A stretch of 64,000 nt of DNA from Acidobacteriota bacterium (GTDB taxonomy: Bacteria > Acidobacteriota > Terriglobia > Bryobacterales > Bryobacteraceae), in the NCBI GenBank assembly GCA_016213775.1, contig JACQZR010000065.1:1-64000 (forward strand), read 5' to 3'. Numbering within the stretch: position 1 is the first letter of the stretch; each line of letters starts with the position of its first letter. The notes beneath the pieces were generated by a model. That model made no database searches. It was not told where the DNA came from and worked only from the letters and a program-made list of their open reading frames with translations. The position numbers and the translations under genes were made by a program. This document shows, piece after piece, positions 10,617-18,203 of this stretch.

Positions 10617-11435
10617 CTACCAAAGGACAGCGATCGTCACGACGGTGTGCGTAACAGCCATTGCCAGCGAACGCCATCCGACGCGCTTCAACGGCTCTTT
10701 CAAAGCATCCGGACGCGAGAGGCGCCATAGCTCACTTGCGGCCATCAATACCGACAGAACAACAGGCAGGGCGAGTAGAGCGTTACCGCTGAGCGCCAGG
10801 CCGGCGGCCACCACGATGTTGATCCCTTGCAGCACCACCGTTTTGCGCCGCATCGCGATCGCTGCGGCCCCGAGCTTTTCCGGATTCCGTGCGGCGGCCA
10901 TTGCATCGAGCCGCGTGTGGACAGCGAAGATTCCGGAGAGGCTGTGGAGGCCGTGCAGCACAATCAACGGGAGCATCCACCTCTGCCATGCGCCGGTAGC
11001 GGCGTAGCCTGCAATTACGGCCGATACGCTGAGTCCAAAGGCGCTCAAAGATTGCAAGGCGACGGAGCGTTGGCGGTTGCGCAATGCCATGTAGACCGCG
11101 ATGGCGGTCAAGGCTGCCACCGCGACGCCGAGTGACGCGAGTACCGCCAATGGAACCCGAGTGAGCAGAAGCAGCCCGCACAAGACGAGCGCGGCGCACT
11201 CCATCATGAGCGACCATTTTGCATCCGCTGTTTCCGGCTTCAATTCGCGCCAGATGTACTTCTGCCGCGCAATCACCAGCAGAGACTCGCGCATGACGAA
11301 TACGCCCATCACCGCTGCCAGCGCGGGGATCACGGACCAGTGCCACTCGCGCGCCAGGATTGCGCCGGCGACAAAAGGTTGCAGCATCATGCCCCACGCG
11401 CCGTGCTCGCGAGGCAGCAACAGCTTGCGTGTCAC
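10617..11435 (-). CDS. YwiC-like integral membrane protein
   Basis: A 272-residue polytopic membrane protein of the YwiC-like family. The diagnostic motif PREHGAWGM lies at about residues 8-16, followed by roughly eight hydrophobic segments. Function is unknown. In Bacillus subtilis ywiC sits in the fnr/narK/narGHI anaerobic nitrate region, and here it follows a hemerythrin-like gene next to a CRP/FNR regulator, which fits a role in anaerobic or nitrogen-oxide physiology. The start is the GTG at 11435, which overlaps the upstream stop as GTGA; longer in-frame extensions lie inside the hemerythrin gene. Translational coupling is therefore likely. Confidence 0.8.
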   Translation of the reverse strand: MTRKLLLPREHGAWGMMLQPFVAGAILAREWHWSVIPALAAVMGVFVMRESLLVIARQKYIWRELKPETADAKWSLMMECAALVLCGLLLLTRVPLAVLASLGVAVAALTAIAVYMALRNRQRSVALQSLSAFGLSVSAVIAGYAATGAWQRWMLPLIVLHGLHSLSGIFAVHTRLDAMAAARNPEKLGAAAIAMRRKTVVLQGINIVVAAGLALSGNALLALPVVLSVLMAASELWRLSRPDALKEPLKRVGWRSLAMAVTHTVVTIAVLW

Positions 11436-11986
11436 GGCTGCAGTCCGCGTCGCAGTTTCATTTCCTGACTGATCAATTCCAACTCGGCTTCCGATAATAC
11501 TCTGTGCCCGATCTCCGGAATGCGGGCGTCCTCGGCCTGGATATGGCCCCGGTAGATGGTGCACAGTGTCCGGCACAACGCCGCGTATTGGTCGATCCGT
11601 TCCTGCGAGCATGGGGTATCCTCTTTCAACTTCGCCGCCACCGCACGCAGCTTCGTGAATATGTTCTCCGCCTCCTGGTGCTCGGCTTCCAGCTTGTCGA
11701 TGAATCCGCGCTCATCGCCCGTGAGCCGGTCGGCGATACGAGGGAAGAGGCTCTCCTCTTCGTCGGCGGTGTGCCAACTGCCATTGGTGTCGAAGAAGCG
11801 CAGGGAAGACTCCATGGCGCTGATCGCCTCGTCGCGCTTGTCGATGAAATGTGGAATGACGCGCTCGAGCGTTGCCAAGCGTTCCTCGATCCTCCGGTGG
11901 CATGCGGTGAGGTGCTCCAGCGGGTGATCGAGCGTGGTCTTCTCGGCGAATTGTACTGGTGCGATCAGATCGGCAGGTCGTATCAC
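11432..11986 (-). CDS. hemerythrin-like (HHE) domain protein
   Basis: A 184-residue all-helical protein with the spacing of di-iron ligands expected of hemerythrin HHE domains: LDHPLEHLTACHRRIEE near the start, then SWHTADEEESLFPRI, then EAEHQEAENIF, then YRGHIQAEDARIPEI. Members bind oxygen or nitric oxide, or serve in iron-sulphur repair and signalling. The GTG at 11986 is the likely start, since the domain begins soon after; the longer reading frame to 12133 would run through the divergent promoter. It is divergent from a CRP/FNR-type regulator with a palindrome in the gap (12021-12034) and is coupled to the ywiC-like gene behind it. Confidence 0.85.
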   Translation of the reverse strand: MIRPADLIAPVQFAEKTTLDHPLEHLTACHRRIEERLATLERVIPHFIDKRDEAISAMESSLRFFDTNGSWHTADEEESLFPRIADRLTGDERGFIDKLEAEHQEAENIFTKLRAVAAKLKEDTPCSQERIDQYAALCRTLCTIYRGHIQAEDARIPEIGHRVLSEAELELISQEMKLRRGLQP

Positions 11987-12020
11987 GATTTCATCATATC
12001 CCCGGTTGCCGCCAGTCCTG

Positions 12021-12034
12021 GTGACCGGAGTCAC
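12021..12034. promoter_or_regulatory. CRP-type palindrome between divergent hemerythrin and regulator genes
   Basis: The sequence GTGACCGGAGTCAC is a perfect inverted repeat, GTGAC-N4-GTCAC, which in CRP terms is GTGA-N6-TCAC, followed by A as in the TCACA half-site. It lies 30 bases before the regulator ATG and 35 before the hemerythrin GTG, so it could control both. A second copy with the same spacing occurs at 12735-12748. The binding protein is inferred to be the neighbouring regulator. Confidence 0.55.
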
Positions 12035-12063
12035 ACTCGTGTGGCAAAATAGTGCGCGCCCCC

Positions 12064-12738
12064 ATGCAGGTACCGCAAGCACTCTCTTCTCTAGGTTTCT
12101 TCTCCGGTCTGCCTCCAGCCGAGCTGCAATCACTCGGATCGGCGGCCGTTGTAAAACAGTTCGCTGCCGGCGACTTTCTTTTCTTTGAAGGCGAAGACTG
12201 CAAGGGCATGTGGATCATCGCCGCGGGAGCAGTGAAGATTGTGAAGGCAACGCCATCGGGGCGGCAGGTGATGCTGGCGATGCAGAGCGCTCCGTCTGCT
12301 GTGGCGGAGGTCGCGGTCTTCGATGGTGGTCCGTATCCGGCGACGGTCACCGCAATGGAGCCGGTGACGGCGCTTCTTATCCTGAAAGAGGATTTTCTCG
12401 CCTGCTGCCGGCGCAACCCTTCCATTCCTTTGCGCGTTCTTGCGGGCTTTGGCGCGCGGCTGCGGCATCTGGTGAACCTGGTGGAGCGGATTACTTTCGG
12501 TTCCATCCGCCAGCGGCTGGCCCACGAGATTCTTAATTTCTCGGCGGCGGCGGGTTCGAATCCCTTCCTGTTGCCGGAGACACATGAGGAGCTGGCTTCG
12601 CGGCTGGGCACAGTTCGCGAGGTGGTTTCGCGCAACCTTGGCCGGTTTCAAGCCGAGGGAATGATTCGCCTGCTGCGGCGCGAAGTTGAGATTCTCAACC
12701 GCGAGGCGCTGGAAGCGGAATCCAACACAGAGTTGTGA
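12064..12738 (+). CDS. CRP/FNR-family transcriptional regulator
   Basis: A 224-residue regulator with an N-terminal cyclic-nucleotide-binding-like beta barrel (about residues 8-115), a dimerisation helix (about 120-145) and a C-terminal winged helix-turn-helix. The recognition helix reads GTVREVVSRNLGRF; residues R185, E186 and R190 align with the three CRP residues that contact the GTGA half-site. There is no N-terminal cysteine cluster of the FNR type, so an oxygen-sensing iron-sulphur cluster is unlikely; haem or small-ligand sensing, as in Dnr/NnrR proteins, is possible. A GTG at 12052 is an alternative start. The gene lies between a hemerythrin-like and a cupin gene, each with a GTGA-N6-TCAC palindrome upstream. 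Confidence 0.9.
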   Translation: MQVPQALSSLGFFSGLPPAELQSLGSAAVVKQFAAGDFLFFEGEDCKGMWIIAAGAVKIVKATPSGRQVMLAMQSAPSAVAEVAVFDGGPYPATVTAMEPVTALLILKEDFLACCRRNPSIPLRVLAGFGARLRHLVNLVERITFGSIRQRLAHEILNFSAAAGSNPFLLPETHEELASRLGTVREVVSRNLGRFQAEGMIRLLRREVEILNREALEAESNTEL

Positions 12739-12748
12739 CGCCGGTCAC
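12735..12748. promoter_or_regulatory. second CRP-type palindrome, upstream of the cupin gene
   Basis: GTGACGCCGGTCAC repeats the GTGAC-N4-GTCAC arrangement found at 12021-12034, with a different central spacer, so the conserved part is the two half-sites. It overlaps the TGA stop of the regulator gene and sits 34 bases before the cupin ATG. This suggests that the cupin gene has its own regulated promoter. Confidence 0.5.
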
Positions 12749-12782
12749 TGCATTGTGAGCCGGCCCGGTGCAAACTGGGTTC

Positions 12783-13106
12783 ATGGAACAACCTTACGTT
12801 CTGATTCCGGACGTCGCCGCGCACGGCAGTGTCCCACAGCAGAGTATTCTCAGCAGCACGCTGCAGAACGACGATCGCACCAAGACCATACTGTTCCGCT
12901 TCGCTGCCGGGCAGGAGTTGTCCGCGCACACGGCGCCGTTCCCGGCGATCCTTTACTTCGTTTCCGGCGAGGCTGGATTGCGGCTTGGCACGGATGAGTG
13001 CGAAGCCAAGGCCGGGACATACGTGCACATGACTGCACAGCTTGAGCACGGCATCAAAGCCAGGACGGAGACGGTGATGTTGCTCGTGTTGTTGAAGAAG
13101 GCGTGA
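12783..13106 (+). CDS. small single-domain cupin protein
   Basis: A 107-residue cupin. The barrel is readable: ILFRFAAGQELSAHTAPFPAILYFVSGEAGLRLG for motif 1 and AGTYVHMTAQLEHGIKA for motif 2, with possible metal ligands His and Glu retained in part. Small cupins of this kind are often found beside CRP/FNR regulators and nitric-oxide or oxygen stress genes, but no enzymatic activity can be assigned. The ATG at 12783 is preferred to the GTG at 12768. It follows the CRP/FNR gene after 44 bases and has a matching palindrome upstream. Confidence 0.8.
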   Translation: MEQPYVLIPDVAAHGSVPQQSILSSTLQNDDRTKTILFRFAAGQELSAHTAPFPAILYFVSGEAGLRLGTDECEAKAGTYVHMTAQLEHGIKARTETVMLLVLLKKA

Positions 13107-13113
13107 GTGAATC

Positions 13114-16100
13114 TCAGAAAGCGAATCGCACGTGTAACTGGGCCTGCCGGGCGTAATTGGCCTGGTTGGTGATCTGCCCGAAGAGAGTATTGAACTGGTC
13201 GGTGTTCGGGTTGGAGAACTGCGGATGGTTGAATCCATTGAATGCCTCCGCGCGGAACTGGATTTCCATCCCTTTCTCGTTCAGGCGCCAGCGCTTGTTG
13301 ACGGACATGTCGACGTTGTTCATCGCCGGACCGCGCACGTTGCTGAAGCGGAACGGCCAGGTGCGGTAGTGATAGGACGCCGGCCGGGTGGCGGTGTTGC
13401 GAGTGAATCCCGAGTCTACGTTGAACCACTGCTCAACGGTTCGCGGACCGTTCCTGATGTCGTCGCCCACGCCGAAGTACACGACGTCGCCCCAATTCAG
13501 CGGCGAACCGGATTGATAGGTGTACACCGCGGAAAGTTGCCAGCCGCCGATGATGGCGTTGACAGGTTTGCTCACTCCCCGGAACAGTTTTCCGCGCCGG
13601 CCGAAGGGCATCTCATAAATGGACGCCATGGTCACACGGAACCTGCGATCGGCGCCGGACAGCGAGCGGTAGGGCATGTCATCGGCCGGGTTGAGATAGG
13701 CCATCGCCTGCATATTCTTGGCCCAGGTGAACGAGAAGTTGGTGCTGAGGCCGGTGGAAAAGCGGCGGTTGGCGCGCACTTGCAGCGAATGATACCAGGC
13801 GTGACCCTGATAGGTGCTGGTGTTGACAGAGGTGAAATGCGGGAAGGGTTTTAAGAGGTTCTCGCGCACGATTTGGGCGTTGGTCCCCAGCGTGCCGTTG
13901 ACTCCAGGCAGGTTGCGGAACGGATTTGGGATGTTGGCGGATAGGTAGTTGACGCGCGAAACGTCGAAGAAGGGACTGCGGGAGAGCTGATCGTTGCCCA
14001 CGTTGTTCAAGTCGCGGCCAATGTCCAGGTGCACGCTGCGATCGCCGACATAAGCGACTTCAAGCACCGTGGTCTTGTCCAACTGGCGCTGAATGCTGGC
14101 CTGCCAGCGCTGGTTGTAACCTGCTCTCGGGTTGGGATTGAAGAAGGTTATTCCGTTTCCTACGTCCGTCATCAAACCCTGCGCCGAGCCGACCGGCTCA
14201 TTGATACCGTCGGGAAACGGATTCGACAACGTGGAATAGAAGCTCAGACCGCTATCCCTGGATGGGATGAAGTTGGTGTTGCGGCTGAAGCCGTTCTGCA
14301 GAACGTCCGCGCGGCGCAGTCCAAGGCCGGTGAAGTAAATCCCGAAGCCGCCGCGAAACACGGTCTTGCGGTTAAACGCATAGGCGAGCCCGAATCTCGG
14401 CGCGAAGTTGTTCTTGTCGCGCTCCCACAATTCCCGGGATTGCCCGTTCACACCGGCAAACAGTAGACCTCCCTTGATACTGAACTGATCCGGCGGCAGC
14501 TCCAAAGTCGGATTCGCGGCATAGCTGTTGGCATAGGCCGCGCGGGCGGCTGCCTCAATCGGGCTGGACGCGGAGAAGTCGAGATTGCGGATGCTGCGGT
14601 TGTAGCGTTCGGTGAGCGGCCCTTCCAATTCGTAGCGAATGCCGATGGTCAGCGTCAGCTTACGCTTGACGCGCCAGTTGTCCTGCACATAGCCGGACCA
14701 CAGAGTCGATTGCTCTGCGTAGTCGCCGTTACGAGCGATCAGACTTGACGCGTTGGGCAGTCCCAATAAGAATGATGCGTAGCCCTGCCCGATGGGGGCG
14801 GTGGCGGAGTTATCCAGTGGGCCGCGTGTCCAGGTGGGGTCAAAGATAAAACTGCCGCTGCGAGTGGTGTTACCGTTGTAGCGATTCTGCTTGTAGGCGC
14901 GCCCCTCGAATCCGAAATCGAACGTGTGCGTTCCCTTGAGCTTGGTGAAGGCGGCAACCAGAGAATGCGTGTCCATATAACGGGCCTCACCTGAGTTATT
15001 CGTGCTGAAGTATCCGTTGATGTTAAAGAGTGGGAACTCGCGTTGATCGGCCGAAATCAGGGAATTGAAGGAGGCCGGGAATCCCAATGTAGTGAGATCG
15101 AACCCGCGGCCATGGAAGGGATTGGTGACGCGCACGAAGCGCGTGTACCCATATCGCAGGTTCAGCACCAACGTGGGCGAGAAGGCGTGCACGTCGTCGA
15201 TGGATCCACCGCGCGGGAAATATTCTTCGCGCAGCCCGGTTGCCTGCGTCTTGAAGTAATCCAGCCGGCTGGTGTTGCGGTCATAGCCGTTGCCGCGCAG
15301 GAACATGCGGTTCTTGGAGGAGAAGTTGTGATCCAGCCGCACCGTGTGAGTGATGTAATCGGCGGCTTCGGCCAGGGTGGGTTGCGGGTAATTCTGGCGG
15401 TGGTCCACCGTCGTGCCGGCGGTGATTGGGAGTGCGAAATATTCCTGAACTTTTTTCGAAACAGGGTTGATCAGACTGGCGGGAATGATATTGTCCGGAA
15501 ACGGTTCCTGCACGTAGCGGGTGCTGCTGCCCGTCTGCTGCCGGCGTGTGAAGGGATTGTAGATCGTGTAGTTGCTGCCGATGCGCAAAAGTTCGGAGAA
15601 ATCGCCGTTGCGTATTTCCGGCGTGGCAACGGTGAGGTTGGCCGAGCCGCCTCGGGGCCGCTTGTCCTTTAGCTGCTCATAGGCCCACATGAAAAATGTC
15701 TTGTTGCGGCCGTTGTAGATCTTGGGCAGATGGATGGGCCCGGAGAACGATCCGCTCCAGCGGTCGTAGTTGAAGTCGCCGGCGGGCAAGCCCGAGCGGT
15801 TGGTGAAGTAGTCGTTGGCGAACCATTCCGGCCGCATCTTGGTATACGTCGCGCTGCCGTGAAATTTGTTGGCGCCCGAGCGCAGGCTGATGTTCACCGC
15901 GCCGCCCGAACTCTGGGCTGTGCGCGCATCAAACGAGCTTGTCTGAATGCGGATCTCACCAACCGCGTCCACTGGCGGCACATACCCGGCTGCGACGCGG
16001 CCATTCGATCCTTTGGAGGTGTTGGACACACCATCGAGTGTGATGTCCGTTGTGCCACTGGTACTGCCGCTCATGCTGTAGTCCACGATGTGAGTCGGCT

Positions 16101-16611
16101 CGTACGGACGGTTGAGCTGGGGGTTACCTTCAAAGGTGGTTCCCGGCGCGAGGCCGAGCAGTGCATAGGGATTGCCTTGTGGAATCGGAAGCTCCGTCAA
16201 TTCCTTGGTGGTGACGATCACGCCGAGCGAACCGTCCGCGGTCTCAATGATGGGCGCGGCATCGGTGACGTCCACCGATTGCGACACGTCGCCAAGTTCG
16301 AGCGAGATGTCGATCTGGAGGTTGTCGTTGACGCTCAGGTTGATGCCGCTGCGCGTGAAGCGTTTGAATCCCGTGTGTTCGGCCTGAATGCGGTAAGTGC
16401 CGGGCAGCAGCAGCGGCGCGACGTAGGCCCCATGTTCGTTGGTAGTTAGGCCGGTGGTGATGCCTGTATCGGTGCTGATGATCCCCACTTTGACGCCGGC
16501 AATCACGGCCCCGGCGCCGTCCGTAACCCTGCCGCCAATGGTGCCGCGTGACTCCTGCGCCTGCAGCGCAAGAGAAACGAATAGAAGAGAGCAAACGAGT
16601 CTCAAAGACAT
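13114..16611 (-). CDS. Oar-like TonB-dependent outer-membrane transporter
   Basis: A 1165-residue relative of the transporter at 281-3754. The signal peptide is MSLRLVCSLLFVSLALQAQ, followed by the carboxypeptidase-regulatory-like domain (GTIGGRVTDGAGAVIAGVKVG...YRIQAEHTGF), a plug region with LPIPQGNPYALLGLAPGT and a DGVSN turn, and a barrel ending in Phe (LHVRFAF). The ATG at 16611 is chosen over an in-frame GTG at 16623 because a GAGG lies about seven bases upstream and the signal peptide follows directly. Substrate unknown. The gene converges with the cupin gene, with 7 bases between stops. Confidence 0.9.
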   Translation of the reverse strand: MSLRLVCSLLFVSLALQAQESRGTIGGRVTDGAGAVIAGVKVGIISTDTGITTGLTTNEHGAYVAPLLLPGTYRIQAEHTGFKRFTRSGINLSVNDNLQIDISLELGDVSQSVDVTDAAPIIETADGSLGVIVTTKELTELPIPQGNPYALLGLAPGTTFEGNPQLNRPYEPTHIVDYSMSGSTSGTTDITLDGVSNTSKGSNGRVAAGYVPPVDAVGEIRIQTSSFDARTAQSSGGAVNISLRSGANKFHGSATYTKMRPEWFANDYFTNRSGLPAGDFNYDRWSGSFSGPIHLPKIYNGRNKTFFMWAYEQLKDKRPRGGSANLTVATPEIRNGDFSELLRIGSNYTIYNPFTRRQQTGSSTRYVQEPFPDNIIPASLINPVSKKVQEYFALPITAGTTVDHRQNYPQPTLAEAADYITHTVRLDHNFSSKNRMFLRGNGYDRNTSRLDYFKTQATGLREEYFPRGGSIDDVHAFSPTLVLNLRYGYTRFVRVTNPFHGRGFDLTTLGFPASFNSLISADQREFPLFNINGYFSTNNSGEARYMDTHSLVAAFTKLKGTHTFDFGFEGRAYKQNRYNGNTTRSGSFIFDPTWTRGPLDNSATAPIGQGYASFLLGLPNASSLIARNGDYAEQSTLWSGYVQDNWRVKRKLTLTIGIRYELEGPLTERYNRSIRNLDFSASSPIEAAARAAYANSYAANPTLELPPDQFSIKGGLLFAGVNGQSRELWERDKNNFAPRFGLAYAFNRKTVFRGGFGIYFTGLGLRRADVLQNGFSRNTNFIPSRDSGLSFYSTLSNPFPDGINEPVGSAQGLMTDVGNGITFFNPNPRAGYNQRWQASIQRQLDKTTVLEVAYVGDRSVHLDIGRDLNNVGNDQLSRSPFFDVSRVNYLSANIPNPFRNLPGVNGTLGTNAQIVRENLLKPFPHFTSVNTSTYQGHAWYHSLQVRANRRFSTGLSTNFSFTWAKNMQAMAYLNPADDMPYRSLSGADRRFRVTMASIYEMPFGRRGKLFRGVSKPVNAIIGGWQLSAVYTYQSGSPLNWGDVVYFGVGDDIRNGPRTVEQWFNVDSGFTRNTATRPASYHYRTWPFRFSNVRGPAMNNVDMSVNKRWRLNEKGMEIQFRAEAFNGFNHPQFSNPNTDQFNTLFGQITNQANYARQAQLHVRFAF

Positions 16612-16668
16612 TAAAGTCCTCACCCAAGCTGAGTTGATGAAGACTAATTTATCAGAACCGGAGCGCGG

Positions 16669-18024
16669 CTACTTGCCTTCGAGGATGAATGTGGGGGCCA
16701 CACCTTGCAGAGTGGAGAACTTACTCGCATCCACCGGCGAGATGTAGCTGGTGCAGCTTTGTGTCTTGCCGAGGAAGGTGTGCGGGTGAACGTCCACGCG
16801 CAGGGTCTTCATCTCCATGGAGCCCCACTGATAAACGGGGAACTGCGCCACTGTGGGCTCGGTCCGTTCCTGCACCACATAGGGGTAACGCAGGGCCGTA
16901 CGCAATGCGCGCTCCCAACCCGTGGTGTCGGTTTCCCAGCCGCGATATTCGTGCTGGTCGGTAGCGCTGTCGTTCGGCCGCAGGACCAACGATTGCCGGT
17001 TCTTCTGAATAAAATCCACGAGATCGACCGACTTGCCCTGATACTGCGTTTGAACAGGGTGGACAACCCTGGTCCAGGGAATGGAGTCGCGGAGGATTTT
17101 CTTCTCAGCGGCGGGAAAGCTGCTGGTGATGGAATCGTCGGAGAGCAGATCGAATATGGCCTTCTTGCGCGCGAGCTCGTCGCGGAAGCTGTTCACCATG
17201 CAGATGGCGTGATCCTTGTAGGCGCGCACCAACGGATGGGTGAGGTCGTAGCGGACCAGGAATTCCTGCACCCGGACGCAGCGGTACACCAGGTCGATCT
17301 GGAAATCCCCTCGCCGCATGATGTTGTTCTTGTACTCGATCTGGTCGAGGTTCACCACTTCAGTAGGATAACCAAGCTTGCGAAAGCCTTCGGCGATGAG
17401 CGTGTATTCGGCCGACTCCGAAGTCTGGAACGGCTGCTTCAGCTCCACGATGGCGATGTTCGGTACTTTCTTTCCGCCGAATTCCTTAAAAGCGCGGAGC
17501 ATTGCCTGAAGTAATGTTTTCACTCCCGGCATCTTCGAGAGGCCGTACCTCTTTTTGAATTCCTTTACAGGCGCGGTTTCCAGGAAGAGGTTGGCGAGAA
17601 CCTCGCCGTAGGCCAGTCCCATGGGTGCGTCAGACACATACTCCATAAACCGGAGCGTGCCGTTATTGACAAACGTATCGAGGAGGGAAGCCACGGAAAG
17701 GCGCGCATACCCGGGGTCGATCGCAGCCAGCATCTTCTCGCCGGGTAGCATCTCCATCCGGGTCTGCAAGGCTGGCGTCGAAATCGCCATCTGCTTCACT
17801 CGAGTGATGGAAGTAAGCAAAGTCTCGGATGCTTTGCTCAATGCGGCGTACTGCCGGGCAGAAAGGAAATGGGGCCGGAGGACAGGGCATACCGACTTAG
17901 CGGACACAACGAGTCCGGACTCGTTCATGCGCTGCTGAAGAGCTTCGGCCCAAGCCAAGTCCTTGTAGGCTGGCGATTCCAGGATTTTGTGGTAGCGGGC
18001 AGTTGCCTCGCCTAACTGCGTCAT
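16669..18024 (-). CDS. probable circularly permuted ATP-grasp protein of unknown role
   Basis: A 451-residue soluble protein. The segment VLRPNDSATDQHEYRGWETD, then about 20 residues later YPYVVQERTEP, resembles the nucleotide-binding stretch of circularly permuted ATP-grasp proteins (glutathionylspermidine-synthase-like), which ligate carboxylates to amines. The rest, including a helical N-terminus and an YRCVRVQEFL segment, is not recognised. In the family a Gly-rich loop usually follows PND; here it is replaced by SATDQHEY, so activity is uncertain. The ATG at 18024 is preferred to a TTG at 18081. Three copies of a 9-base motif lie just upstream. Confidence 0.55.
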   Translation of the reverse strand: MTQLGEATARYHKILESPAYKDLAWAEALQQRMNESGLVVSAKSVCPVLRPHFLSARQYAALSKASETLLTSITRVKQMAISTPALQTRMEMLPGEKMLAAIDPGYARLSVASLLDTFVNNGTLRFMEYVSDAPMGLAYGEVLANLFLETAPVKEFKKRYGLSKMPGVKTLLQAMLRAFKEFGGKKVPNIAIVELKQPFQTSESAEYTLIAEGFRKLGYPTEVVNLDQIEYKNNIMRRGDFQIDLVYRCVRVQEFLVRYDLTHPLVRAYKDHAICMVNSFRDELARKKAIFDLLSDDSITSSFPAAEKKILRDSIPWTRVVHPVQTQYQGKSVDLVDFIQKNRQSLVLRPNDSATDQHEYRGWETDTTGWERALRTALRYPYVVQERTEPTVAQFPVYQWGSMEMKTLRVDVHPHTFLGKTQSCTSYISPVDASKFSTLQGVAPTFILEGK

Positions 18025-18033
18025 AAGCCAGGT

Positions 18034-18090
18034 GTTTGGAAAGAAAGGATTTCCAAACAATAGTATGACACATGGGTGCAAGTTTGGAAA
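18034..18090. promoter_or_regulatory. three copies of the 9-mer GTTTGGAAA before the ATP-grasp-like gene
   Basis: GTTTGGAAA occurs at 18034-18042, its exact reverse complement at 18050-18058 with a 7-base spacer, and the direct copy again at 18082-18090. The first two form a perfect inverted repeat starting 10 bases upstream of the minus-strand ATG at 18024. The layout suggests an operator or a leader hairpin; the binding factor is unknown. Confidence 0.45.
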
Positions 18091-18203
18091 CCTACGTGCA
18101 TTAGGAAATAGCCCCTATGTGACTGATGGACAATGACTTAACTGTCGACAACTGGCCTTTCAGTTTGCGCACTGACAGTCGATTGAACGCGGGTTTTCGC
18201 CAA

